DNA of 64,000 nt from Turritopsis dohrnii (GCA_027922465.2 BQMF02000421.1:186001-250000), one strand, 5' to 3'. Positions 34,769 through 46,943 are shown, numbered from the stretch's first letter. Notes: generated by a model not told the origin, from the letters alone. Numbers and translations: made by a program.

Positions 34769-36196
34769 ATTTTTAACGAGAACAGTAGCCCATGTGAAAC
34801 ATAGGGAAAAAGATTTGTCATAGTCATCCCCTGTCATTCCCAAAAAGATTTTCAGACTATAGAAACAAAAGTCAATCTTGATCCTATATAGAAATTGATA
34901 TTATAAAACCAGAAGCTGTTTATTCTAAAAATTAAAAATTTTACATTTTAGAATGAGTCAAAGGAAATGAACCTTGAATAAACGTAGCTCCATTTACAAA
35001 ACAAGTTAAGTTTGACTTATGTATTTTACACTTTTATAATCGCAAGACAAAAGTGAAAAATGCTTTTTTTTGTTTTTACTCAAATTATTTTCAGAGTTAT
35101 TTTCAATTTCTCTAAAACATTGTTTTCTGGCTTCATTTTTTTCGTTTACAGGAGTATAAACTCCAGTTTTGTTCAAAATTAAAAGATACAAAAAAGCGTT
35201 TTTAAATCTATCCTTCAGCTTCTTAGTAAGCCAAATCTCAATCTCCGAGCTTTTTTAGTTTTGTAAATGGAACATCAAACGTAGTGGCATTGACATGAAA
35301 AATGAACACTGAAAAAAAGCAGCTTCAAAGATTTTTGTAATATCAACATTTTAGGTAAACTAAGTAATCACTATGACAACCGAATTTTGAGGGATCATAT
35401 ATATGTTTTATTTTTTCATCTTTTGTGTATATACACAAATGAGCTGCTAAAACAATGTTTTTGGAAAATTAACAGACTTCCCAGCCACTTCCTGAAAAAA
35501 TAATTTCACCATTGGAAAATTCTGAGTTCCTTTCATCCTGATGTGCAAAAAACAAGTTTTCAGAAAAGTCAATGATTTTTCCCTTATTCACACCTTATTG
35601 AACAATTTATTTTGTTAAACACTTAGAAATCACACTCCAGATTATATACACACTTTTTTATAAGAACCAGTGAAATCTGACCTGAGGCTGGCTTTTCTTA
35701 TTTTTTGATGCTTTTTCAGCCTGAGTTGTTCTTATTTTGTTCTTATTTTTTTGCCAAATCTGAGACTTGTGTTCTTATAAAATTGTTCTTATAAAAAAAG
35801 CGTGTAATACAACTATGGTATCATATAGAAGTTAATTAAATTAAATTAAATTAAAAAAATTAATTAAATCTAAAGAATACGTTCTTCTCTTGTTCATTCC
35901 TCTTGCATTGCAGACCCAATAAAAAAAACCAATCACAATGATCAACAAGGAAATATCCTCCCTAAACAATTAATAGATGCTTTGTTGGCTCCACATTAGC
36001 CTCCAGATGGTGTCAAAACTTTTGGGACTTTTGGGACCCTGATGGTTTGTTAACATCAACAAAATATTTTTGGTCTCTGCGATTGATATTTTCATGTAAG
36101 TATAATATATAAACCACAGTGGCCTTTTCCTTATTAGCTTTTTAAACTAGCTCTTCCTTATGCTAAACTTAATTATGATGCATTACTATTCATGAA
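34769..36196. other. Non-coding, repeat-bearing stretch
   Basis: It holds the family-X copy at 35,649-35,804 and a (TTAAA)n patch near 35,835; no gene is supported. Confidence 0.4.
35649..35804. repeat. Family-X element, copy 3 (AAGAAC type), 156 bp
   Basis: The left end is CACACTTTTTTATAAGAAC; the right end is the inverse of CACGCTTTTTTTATAAGAAC. GTTCTTAT recurs four times inside, once in each arm following GCCTGAGTT- or CTTGT-type spacers. TGAGGCTG and TTTTTCAGCCTGA blocks are shared with copy 1 at 11,660. This is the shortest and most symmetrical of the three. Confidence 0.7.
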
Positions 36197-36233
36197 GGGT
36201 CAGGGTCAGGGCTAGGGTTAGGGTTAGGATCAG
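36197..36233 (+). repeat. Interstitial telomere-like tract (GGGTTA variants)
   Basis: Six consecutive hexamers: GGGTCA, GGGTCA, GGGCTA, GGGTTA, GGGTTA, GGATCA. TTAGGG is the usual metazoan telomere repeat. The tract is internal, short and partly degenerate. Confidence 0.75.
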
Positions 36234-37157
36234 ATACATTTAGGGGGGCAGGAAATAGCGCCCTTTTTAGTCTCTGCTGGTAGAAAAAATACCTATAGAC
36301 GCTTTTTGTTTTAATTGACTTGACTTGTCAGTTCTTTTTCTACATGGGCTGGGCACATTCACAAGCGGTGAATGTATTCCATCTTCTTCTACGGTTAGGC
36401 TTAAGTTTGAAAAACGAAGAAAGTTTCCAGTTACGAGGATATAATTTGGCTCACAGACACAGGGACCCAGAAAAATAGTTCTACTAAAGAATGAAATGTT
36501 CCACCTGTTCACTTATCCGTAGACATTTAAAAGAGCTTAGGCAAATCCAAGGGAGCGGGGGAAATAGTTCCACGTAAATCCGGGGTTCCACATATCGAGC
36601 GGTAAACTGTAAACAAATTACTACTACTTACTAACTCCTACTAACTCCCCCCTTGCTTGACTCTTCCATTCCCGTTTCGCGTGCAAGATTCTGATTACCC
36701 CGATCAAAACAATTACAGCCTGTTTTCCGTTTAATATACATGCTAGGCTAGTTTACTGAAGTTTTATCCGACAGCCGAATACTCAAAACACTACACCATG
36801 TTTCTTAGAAATGAGTACTTACCATTTATTGTGTGGTAAAAACCAGGAATTTTTGGGTAGGAAACATTTGAAATATTTTTTGAACTTCTCATCTTATCTT
36901 ACGCATCAAAATTTCTGAAAGAATATCTCATTTCTACAGTTCATCAACAAATTTAAGTGTGTATTATTGTTTTTTTTGTTCTTCTTTTACTTTTTTATCC
37001 TTCTATTGTTTTGTTTGTCTCGTGTGGAATACTTTTTTTTGGCCATCACAGCTATTAACTTCTCTTCCTTTTTTACTAAAAAGATGGTGATCTTCTTTTT
37101 CAGTAGGTTACAGTTTTTCTCTTTTATAAGTCACTTTTAACTGTACTGTGTATAAAA

Positions 37158-39412
37158 CAGGGTGACTTGAAACAAAATTCGCAGTTTTTTGAAAAGATTT
37201 GCTCATAACTTTTAATCTAAGAAAGTAATTACTCTGAAATTTTGAAAAAAGATCCATTCATCTTTTGTCTTTCAGATAACGAAGTTTCAAACTAATTGAT
37301 GCATACTGTCAATCGTCCTAAAACTTCGCTTCGGACATCCTTCCAAACTTCGGACACGCTAAATAAACAGACCTGTCTGGTTAAAGAAATGTACATAATC
37401 AATCAAACCAAGTCACAATAAATACTAATATATTAGATAAAGCTGATAAAATAATGTGTTCAAACGCAATAAAGTCAGTGTGAAGGTCAGTGCAAGATTC
37501 CATATCGTAAAACCAGATCTAAGAGTAAGTTTATCTAACAATTTCAGACCATCAAATCTTTATGGTTAAAACCTTGTTACATTTGTTTGGGATGACGAGT
37601 ATTTGGTCACGTGATGACTCGTTCTTCCAAACACTTTTAAGAGACTTTTCACCTTTTATATGTAACTGAATGAGAACCAGGTAACCAGAGAACCAAGCAT
37701 TGAATATCATTTAGCGAAATGTTTTGTTTACATTTTTTTTTCGACTTTTTTCTTTGATACTAATCAATTGCGTATGATGATTTTACAATACTCTTCTCTA
37801 CGTAATGAGCACCTGCGTATGTTTGTATTTATGTCCGTGGACAATTATCCATAGTGGATATTCGCCTTTAAACGCGCAGTGTAATTATGAATCACGTTCG
37901 TCTCAAGGGTACAGTCAACTAATTTAAGTGTTTCATTTTTGTTAAGTTTAGTTGTGACAAGTTTTAGATTTATAGTTTAATTCACAGTGCAGTATGGACT
38001 TTTACTGATGTGGTTTGTATTTTGCGGATATGTTTTTTTTATGTCCGAAGTTTGGAAGGATGTCCAAAGTTAGGACGATAGACGGTACCATCTCAAGTTA
38101 TTGCTTCACAAAGTACACTTAGTGAAATTTATCGTGTGGGGGTGACTTGAAACAGTGCTGTTTGCACAAAAATGTTGTTTTATAGAGCGCCAAGACAGAA
38201 AACGTGTTATCTACGATTACTTGCGTTTAAAACATAAATTAAAATAATCTGTTAATGTCAGTTTCATTTTTATTAAGTGATGGAGAGTGTTAGAAAATTT
38301 TAAAAACTTGAGAATGGTAAAAGAATGTAAAAAATAAGTTCTGAAGCCATTAAAATCATTAAGCGTGTGATAACGTATTTGTTTCAGAAGCAATATAGAA
38401 AGCACGCAAGATGAATTTGAATTTATAGCTAGTTTACACGACTGTACTTACTGGAAACTTGTAAATTGAATATAATAAAATTCCCGTTGCATCGTTTCAG
38501 AGTACCCAACTTTCTTTCTCGTGCTTCTCTTAGTTTAGGATATATTTCCTTTTCCATTTTGATACAGATGTCACTTAGAAATTGATCCAGCGTTTTTTCC
38601 ACACAAGCGCTTAATTATTTCATCCGGATTAAGCAAATTTATTGCGTCATTGCATGTGACATGTATATGGAGTATGAAACGGCATCCATATATCAAAAAG
38701 ACAAGAAGCCCTCGTAACAAGGTTAAGTATGAAATTGTAATAGTAACAACACGCAGCCTGTCTATCGTCGGTTCTACAATAAGTATGGTGTGCCCATAGC
38801 CTTGAGCAGAGGATATAATTGCAGCACCGATTTGTTCAGAACTCTGATTAGTACTTAGTAAAACGAGTCAATTGAGGTTCAATTCTTAGATATTAACCCT
38901 TCTATTAATTGAACTTATGATAATTACTAAATGACTTTATACCACCTTTGAAACTCCATCGGCTGAATGTTATCACACATCAATGATTCAATTGCATCAT
39001 GATTGATAAGAATATTTATGTGATAATTGACGAGACGAAGTGTATTGAGTGAACAAAAACGAAACATTTTAATGACATATATTTCTTTCAATTTTAAGTA
39101 TTTTTCAATAAAATTCTGGAATTACTCCCTTTGACCTTTCTATTTTACAAATGCAAAAAAATATATATTATGGCGATATGCTATATTGCCGTGACGTGCT
39201 ATTTTACAGAGTACTGATTTTCGGCGCTTTTTTCATCTTCAGCTTTCGAAGAACTTCCTTGATTGAAAAAACTTTTTCCATCGAATGTTGCGCTAGATAG
39301 TCTCCGAGTGGAATCTGAAAAAAATTCGGAGCTTCATACATTATTTCATGAGAAATAACGTTTTTTCGACGCTGTTTCGACGCTTTTTTGCCAGTGTTTC
39401 AAGTCACCCCGC
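37158..39412. repeat. Cluster of elements with GGGTGACTTGAAACA ends
   Basis: CAGGGTGACTTGAAACA occurs at 37,158 and GGGGGTGACTTGAAACAGTG at 38,138 in direct order; the inverse CCAGTGTTTCAAGTCACCCC closes the cluster at 39,391-39,410. The 38,138-39,412 pair could be one 1.27-kb element. The 37,158 end belongs to a second copy that carries the inserted foldback element at 37,308. No coding frame is present. Confidence 0.6.
37308..38084. repeat. Foldback element nested in the 37-39 kb cluster
   Basis: The left arm, TCAATCGTCCTAAAACTTCG and on through TCCTTCCAAACTTCGGACA, matches in inverse the right arm at 38,041-38,084 (TCTATCGTCCTAACTTTGG inverted). Arms are about 46 bp with few mismatches. 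CTTCGGACA is repeated within each arm. The interior is non-coding. Confidence 0.65.
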
Positions 39413-42400
39413 TTTACGGTATGACTTGTAGATGTTTAACAGAAAACGGACTGGTAGAAATTTACCAGACCATGTCTATAGCAAGTAAAGCAGGCTATAG
39501 GCTGGTTTTGTCATGTCTATTTGAATACGTGTGATTAAATGATGACAATCTAGCATAGCAACCACATAGAAACATGGCTGTAGGGAAAATTTGACACAGT
39601 AAATTTTTTTCATTTTCAGGCCTCAAAATTTCACGGTAATGATCGTTGTTACTGCATCGTTACTGTGATAGCATCATCCAGAGAAACAAATTTCCGTTTC
39701 TGTAAAGTACCCATTTCTGCTTTATAGAAGATGAAACAGTTGAACCACTGAGATGATAACGAAATAAAATGAATGAAAACAATAACACCCTTTAACTTTA
39801 ATGGACTCATTTAACTTTCATTCGTCACTCAGCTGGTGCTTTTCACTCAGCTGGTGCTTTTCGGTAATAATATACAGAAACGATCGTTTCCTAGAACCAA
39901 AATGGCGGTACCCAGTTATTAATGAACTACATCAATGACAATCGTTTCCGTTACTGATATAATACAGAAACGAAGTATAGTTTATGTGAAAGTTTGAAAT
40001 TTCGAGGCTTGATTTTTTGGGCGATTGTGAAACTTTATAGAAAAACAAAACTTTTTGCCACAGCATTTTTTCCCTTTCGGCGTAGTTCTTCAGAAAATAA
40101 AGAAAGAAGAAAACGAGCAACTTCTACATCTTCGGAGGAGTACTGCTTTTCTAACTATACACTAGCACAGTTTCAATGATGGTCGTAAAATATTGTACTA
40201 TTGTGTGGCGCATCGACAAAACCATTATCAAAATCATTAACATAACAATACCAAACATAACAATTTAATTTTAGGGAAGCATTCGGGAATGAATAATTCA
40301 AACTAATGGTTATTATATGCTTCACCAGAACATATTTCGTAATAACACACTCGGTTATTCAATCTGAATACGAAAATGATTACCTTAAAGGCACAAAATG
40401 TCGCAAGCATTAATTGTCAGCATCCTAAACTGATAAATGTCAGTTACCTAATAAGTCTTGAGGCACCATTTTGAGAAAAAGTTTTGCATGCGTAAAATCA
40501 TGTAAAGTATTTTTTGTGAAAATATTTAAAAGTCGCCAGCACAAAATTTCACGAGAGTTTGCTCTGGACTTTTGTGCTCCCGACTTTTCTGTGCCTTTAA
40601 TAGTACTATGAAATTATCGCATTTCGTCTGTATCTCGACCAATTCTATTTACATATTCTTGAGTTTTATGGAAAAAAACCCAGTGATTTGTTCTGGACAA
40701 TTTATTCATATCAATGAGAATGTATAAAGTAAAGAGTCCTAAGTTACAAATTAAATCAGATTGATAATTATTTACTACTTTCACCATTTTACAATACATT
40801 TTTCAATCTTGTATTCTCAAATCAGAAGAAAACATTGTGAATGTGCTTCGTTGTATGGTTGTCCTAAAGCAGTATGAAACGTTTTTTATCGCAACTTTTG
40901 GTCGATTGGTCCTAACTGACTTGCATTTCTTCTATATATGAATGTCCTTTCGTTTTTTGATGTTAGAAATTACTAGAGAGGATGAAGACGTTGTGACAAA
41001 AAATTTTGTGAAGCTGCTAGATCCTCCGTTTATGTATAGGGAAGTCGATTGGGAGATACCTATACTTTAGAATGGTTCTCATTCCCTTCAACTTTAAACT
41101 TTTGACATAAGGTGATATGGATATTTTCTTGATATGGTGACAACCCTCAGGTCAATTAGAGTTTATCAATCTCAATAGAATATAAATCATGCTCTTATTA
41201 TATGTAAATGTTTGCATCTACTTCTGTGTCTTATAAAATGAAAAATAAGTTGAATCATATCTTAAACTTTCATATTTAAAAATAAAACTTCCTTCAAGTC
41301 AATTTATAAGTTCTTTTTTTTCCATGTAAGTTCCAAGGTTGTAATATTGAAAAAGCTACATTGGTTACACTTGCTGCATAGATATGTACTCACATACTGT
41401 ATTTCCTCTAATAAATGTCACCCTCCATTAAGCACTGCACTTATAGCCAAACATTTGTAATAAAGGCCGCCTTCTAATAAATGTCGCATCTTGAAAAGCA
41501 GTCATAAGAAAACATGCCAAACAAGAAATAGCTTAAATTGGCTTTCTATCGGCAAAGTCATTTAAATGTCATCTAAATATTTTCCCATTTTTGTTTTTTG
41601 TTTTTCTTTCCCTTCATAACCACACTGGATTTTCGTTGTAATAAGTCTCTCAGTTGGTAAATATATATTTTTTTACATGATCAATTTTGAGACATTTTTT
41701 TTGTCTAGGACGATTTTATTTTTCTAGAATGATTTTATTTTTTCTTTAGATGATTATTTAAAACTATTTTTTTAACTCTGGAACGATTTTAGACAATGTT
41801 TTTAACAGTTTTATGTTTTGCCAATTCTTTTCGTCTATAACTGAGGAACAATTCGTAGATAACTTACTAATAGACGATTTTAGATAATAATTTGGAGATT
41901 ATCCCTTAGACAGTTCTATTAGTAAATTTCCCACTAAAATTTCCTTTTCTAACATCTTCCTGTGCATTCTAATGGCATAATCAGGATTGTTTGGCTGTCG
42001 CTGCAGCTGAAACACCAGATTAAAGGCAATCTTCTGAAAATCCTTTACCAATTTTTGATTCTAACATCAGCAAAAGCTATGAAATTGTTCTTGTGAAAGG
42101 CGATGCCAACATTGATATTGATATTCTTTGAAATTATTTTGTATTTCACCACAATCTTTCGTAAAGTTTTTAATGATTCATTTTGTGATAAGTGCCACAT
42201 CCAAACGTTGGAATTTTAAATATATAAATGGAATAATAAATTTATTTATACAGTATTTACTAAAAATCTCTTGAATTGAATACCTTATTAATGATACTAA
42301 TTTTCGCTGGCTCTAATTTTCACAGTAATGTTTTTTGCGGGTATTAATTTTCACAGATGCCTTTTTTGAGAATTTCTCGCAGGTATTAATTTTCACGAAC

Positions 42401-43820
42401 CATCAAAAATTGAGTGCTTTTTTGAATCTCCCAAATTTGAAAAATTAAAAGCAAAAGGGGCGGTTGTTTGAAATAAATTTATGAGTAGTGATAAATACTG
42501 AAACTGCTATTGAAAGAAGACCATGTTTTCTAATACTTCTATGAGCCATGACAAACCACAGAAATCACATAATGTATAGATATGCGTATGTAGCATCTAT
42601 GAGGTTATCATTGTGGGAAAGGTTTTTGTATGATAGAAATATGTCGGATACAACTAACACTTATCGTAGATGGGAATGGAAAATTGCATAACACATGAAC
42701 TGTAAAACATTCAAAATGTTTGAATTTAGATAGAACACACCCACTCCAGCTTAGCAGAAATATCCAAGTGTTCCAACTCATATAACTATTTAATTATATT
42801 TAATTATATATATATTACTAGTCTCAAACCATAGTTGAGGTTTTGAAAATATATAACATAATTAAAATCTTAGTTGCAGTACAGAAATCTTATTGGCATT
42901 TAGTCATTGACTCAGCAACCTCAAATCCATGTTTGGTCATCTGTTCGACGAAAGTTATTAATAGTAAATAAGCGAAGGGTCAGCAAAACCACGTGCATTA
43001 TGTAATTGTTCTTGATCTGGGAGATGTTTGAAAGACCTTAAGCAGTTTTTCCTCAATCCAGATTGTAGGTTATCATTTTTGTTCCACCATTGTATAACAT
43101 TTTCTGAAAGGTCTTATTTACACGGAGAGCAGGGAAGTTGGTCTGTGATTCATGAGTTTCATCTTGGATCTTGGGTCCTTTTTGGTGTGTGAGAATAATT
43201 CTTAAAGTTTTAAGACAATGAAATTCAGAGGCAAGATGCCAGAAAGAAAGGTTGATGATTTTTGAGTGTGTGTTGAATAAAACTCGGTCTTGAGAGAAGA
43301 AAGAATATTGAAAGAAATACCAAAGAGGTAGAGCTATCTAATAGAAAAGGTTGAAGGATCCCTTATTTTGTCCATGCAGTATTTTTAGCATTATTAAATT
43401 CTTCTAAAATGAAGAATTCAAAATTATAAAAACTGAAATCTGCTCTTGACTTCCATCATCTTAAGTTCCTTCACACTTTTCTATGTATGATTTAGATGGA
43501 CACACTATTTCTTTGACTTGGCAAGAATTTTCCATGCAGAATTTTCTCAAAACAACTGAAAATTACAATAAGGTTGATGAAAAGATGTTGTCATTTTGTT
43601 GTTGTCAAGTTGATTACTTTGTCTTTCTTGTGCTGATTACTTTTGACTGGCTATTAGGTTATCTGTTATTTGAAACTACTAATCATGACTGAAAACAGTT
43701 GTAAAATTTGCATCGTGTTCTTAGGAAATAATGTATAGTAATTCAGGCATGCGATCACCATGAATCATGTCTTGTGATCAAATCCAACAAAAAGTATTTT
43801 GCATGAACAAGTTAAGTGAT
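39413..43820. other. Gene-poor AT-rich stretch with small repeats
   Basis: No gene is supported. Besides the MITE at 40,389 it holds TTCTAATAAATGTCRC twice (41,406 and 41,472), reiterated GACGATTTTA (41,706-41,885) and reiterated ATTAATTTTCACAG (42,290-42,400). All look like decayed DNA-transposon ends. Confidence 0.4.
40389..40596. mobile_element. 208-bp MITE with TTAA target duplications (Kolobok-like)
   Basis: TTAA at 40,385-40,388 and 40,597-40,600 flank ends AGGCACAAAATGTCG and the inverse CGACTTTTCTGTGCCT. A TTAA target is used by piggyBac and Kolobok; the AGG start fits Kolobok better. Internally CAGCACAAAATTTC and TTTTGTGCTCCCGAC are further inverted copies of the end. Non-coding. 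Confidence 0.7.
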
Positions 43821-44192
43821 TTAGGGGGTTTTTATATGGAAGCGAGCTGGCCTGGTTGAACGGGCTGGCTCGCTTAGCCGAGACCTCGCTTATATTAAGA
43901 AATTGTATGTTTTTATTCGAATGTGTTTATAAGAAAACCGAGCCAGCAAGATCTCGGTTCAATTTGCCCAGAAAATTCTCCATATAAACATCCACAACCC
44001 GGCTGAGCGGGCTAATTTTATAGCATGCGCATACTATTTCATAAACAAACAAATGTACCATATAAACATCCACATAAACATCCACAACCCGACTAGCCCG
44101 GCTGAGCGGGCTAATTATAGCATGCGCATACTATTTGATAAACAAACAAATAAAAAGGTGAGCCAGCTCGCTTCCATATAAACACCTCCTAA
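43821..44192. mobile_element. 372-bp MITE with ~30-bp TIRs and an internal duplication
   Basis: The ends are TTAGGGGGTTTTTATATGGA and the inverse of TTAGGAGGTGTTTATATGGA; identity continues into AGCGAGCTGGC. Inside, a block from CATATAAACATCCACA through GGCTGAGCGGGCTAAT to CAAACAAAT occurs twice in direct order (about 43,980-44,055 and 44,058-44,152). GAGCCAGC / GCTGGCTC words are scattered through it. The superfamily is unclear; no clear target duplication. Confidence 0.7.
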
Positions 44193-44209
44193 GGCGTGTG
44201 ATTAATATA

Positions 44210-45017
44210 CAGTGGAACCTCTAATAGCGGCCACTTTGGGGGACCCAGCTTAGTGGCCGTTGCATTAGAGGTGACCGATGTATGGAGGTTTTATATAAAT
44301 ATACTTTTTTATCAAAAAGGCTAGTCGGGAGAGGTGGGAGGGGCATAAAGAATGATTCATAATCAAAATAAACACAAGTAAATACACGTATCTTATCAGC
44401 ACAATCTATAATCATGTTACAACTATCTACTGAAATAATCTGTTACTTTTTTTGTGAAACATTAAAGCCTAATGCTTCAAGTCGTAGTGTGACAAGATTC
44501 AAAGCTCTTACTAAGTCAGCACCACCTGATGTTTCACAAAAGTTGTTCAAATCATCTACGAACGATAAGGCTGCTTGACTTGACTTTATTTTTAACTCTG
44601 GTCGTTCAATATGAAAATCATCCTCGACTTCTCCTGGTGTTTCTATCTCGTCATCACCTTCGATCGCGCAACGAATTGCTGTTTCTCTCAAGTTCTCCTT
44701 CCAGTTGATGGAATGTATATCGACTGTGTCTACTGATGTCACTGCATCTTCGTCTTAATTCAAATAGGAGTCGATAACAATTTTTTTTTTATATTTCCTT
44801 TTATTTGCTTGCATAAAGATTTTTTTGACCGTTAATAGAGGTAAAATTAGACATTGGGACAATAGAAAGTGGCCGTTTGGCCGTTGATTGGAGGTGACCG
44901 ATGTATGGAGGGTTTTTTATAAGAGTTTGACAATAAATTCGGCAGGGACTTTCTTTTCTGGCCGCTTATCAGGAGGTGACCGATGTATGGAGGTGACCGT
45001 TAATAGAGGTTCCACTG
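44210..45017 (-). mobile_element. Tigger/pogo-type element, internally deleted, 808 bp
   Basis: TA (44,208 and 45,018) flanks ends CAGTGGAACCTCTAATAGCG and the inverse of GGTGACCGTTAATAGAGGTT...CCACTG. These ends are typical of the Tigger/pogo family (CAGTRGAACCTC). GAGGTGACCGATGTATGGAG recurs three times near both ends. Only the C-terminal part of a transposase remains (44,443-44,742, minus), so the 5' part of the gene was lost. Confidence 0.85.
44443..44742 (-). pseudogene. C-terminal remnant of a Tigger-like transposase
   Basis: A 99-codon frame (start MTSVDTVDIHSINWKENLRE) ends in LNLVTLRLEALGFNVSQKK before the stop at 44,443. Its acidic linker followed by an amphipathic ALSFVDDLNNFCE helix resembles the tail of TIGD/pogo transposases. 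No DDE catalytic domain is present in the element. The assignment relies mainly on the surrounding TIRs. Confidence 0.5.
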
Positions 45018-45114
45018 TAATAAAATTTTCACATGCAAAATATCTTTTGTTGGATTTGATCAATTTTTTTTTCATAACTAAAACGATGAACATCTTTCAG
45101 TTTTTGTTTCTCTG

Positions 45115-45138
45115 TGTGCGTGTGTGTGTGTGTGTGTC
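45115..45138 (+). repeat. (GT)n microsatellite
   Basis: About eleven GT units with one GC interruption near the start. Confidence 0.9.
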
Positions 45139-46797
45139 TTGACCTCATGAATAATTTATGAAAGAAAGAACTTCTGGTGTCTGTATTTTTAATAGCGACT
45201 AAACATTTGGCCAGACTCACATCGTCTGGAAAGTCAGGGAAAATGTTTCGGGAAAAGTGCTACGAACCTTGTTGACTTTTAATTGTAACTTTTGTTTTTA
45301 GTGAAAGCGAGGTGGAAAACAAATAAATTACGGAGAAACTTTTGGTGGATTATTTTTCAAAAAATCGATGCCCCATTTAATTAAGGCGATTTTTAAAAAT
45401 TCGCGTTAATTTCATTAAATTACTTTTTCTGTGTTTACTGCTTTTTCTCTCTTTTTATTTGAAATCAAATCGAAGTTATCTTTTTCTTACATTCCTTTGT
45501 TGTCGGAACTTTTTTGTCGGAAAGATGAAGTGCCATTCAATCAATGAAACACGGAGGAGTGTTTTTTTGGTTTTGCTTATCTAGTTCAGGCAGTTGGATT
45601 AAAAGGTTTATCGCATCAGAAATGATGTTTCCTGATGTAATAGAGCTCAAAAAGTTGTTTTGCAAGTCTCATTTCAGTATTTTTCCGAGATATTTCATTT
45701 TTAAAAAGTTATTATGCAGTGCATATAATAAGATCGTAATTAAAATCTCTCATCGCAATGTAATGGTTAGGATTACTTATCTTTGTAATTTTCCGGGGGA
45801 GTGATGGCTATCACTCTGAGTTGATTAATAGAGGGATGAAGATTTACTAATTCAAAAATTATGCATTGTGTAATTTAATGATTTAGATATTGAAATATCT
45901 GCCCAAGGAAACAGAATTTCCAAAAACTGTAGAAAAAATTAATTTTTTAAATGTCTTCTTTCTTGTTTGTATTTTGGCTAACTTGTTTGTACTTTGACTT
46001 GTCTTCTTTTTGAATCATGGAAAAAAATTTTTGAACTGCCTTATTTGTGAAAGTTTATTCTTGCGAAACATAGTCAAATGGGCCATTCGCGAAAGTAAAT
46101 TCCAAAAATTTTTTCGCCTCGCGAAAGTTTCTTCCTTTGAAGTATGAACTGACAGAATCATAAAAGAAGTGATGAAAAGTTTTGCCATCTGGATTGTTTT
46201 CTATTTTTTGTGCTTCTGGTTTTTCGAAGACATCAAACCAAACACATCAACCTATTCCTGTCCTAACACCACTTTGCTACCTAGACCTCTTCTACTGTAT
46301 TTTCAGGATGCGTGTAGGCATGGATACTGTTGTCTGTAAACCATTTTGAGGGGGAGGTTGCTGTTACCATGTTAATAATTTTTTCCATTGGTATTGTTGA
46401 ACGGATAAAAGGATGACGATGTGTTGTCGATAATAACCTGACAACTGTCACGACTGTTAATCTCCTCCTTTACTGACCTTTGTAAAGAGATCACGTGACT
46501 CTGCAAGTTAATTCATGTGCGTTTTATTGTTTGTATTATTCAACAATTCTGGATCGGTTTTCTGATAGTTCGCAACTATGGAAGTTATGATTTATTAAAA
46601 AAACTTTTAAAAATTTATTTAGTGCGTAAGAAGCGGTGATATTTTTACGTTTTTGCTTTCTGCTTGTTTTTGTTTCATCTTTGTTTACTTCCAGACATTT
46701 ATTTACTATTTACTTTCAGGTAGTTGTTGACAGAGTTGTTACGTATTCTGCTTGAGTAAACAAGTCAATGTACTTTAACATCCGTCCTCTGTGTTTA
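45139..46797. other. Intergenic, no gene seen
   Basis: AT-rich. At 46,045-46,135 GCGAAAGTTTMTTC-type words are reiterated in both orientations, a likely decayed transposon end. Nothing else is supported. Confidence 0.4.
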
Positions 46798-46888
46798 TGA
46801 CGTTTCATATTTATTTAAAATCATTTTTGATATGCCTGTGACGTCAAATTCTATATATATTAAACACCTACATCTCAAAGCTACGTCA
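46798..46888 (+). promoter_or_regulatory. CRE-cluster plus TATA, candidate promoter
   Basis: TGACGT at 46,798, a full palindromic TGACGTCA at 46,839-46,846 and an inverse half-site ACGTCA at 46,883 surround TCTATATATATTAAA at 46,850. This arrangement is what a CREB/ATF-responsive TATA promoter looks like. It is pattern-based only, but it directly precedes the small frame at 46,944. Confidence 0.35.
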
Positions 46889-46943
46889 TAGTAGATTGCT
46901 GACGCCAGCAGTTTCTACAACCTAACAGACGACTACTCAAGAA

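Noticed and set aside
36300..36610. Possible pogo-type element ending CGAGCGGTAAACTGTA
   Set aside because: The right side resembles other pogo ends (AAATCCAAGGGAGCGGGGGA) but no matching left end or TA pair could be fixed.
45544..45804. 86-codon plus-strand frame
   Set aside because: No recognisable motif, no promoter or splice context, and AT-rich composition; taken as chance.
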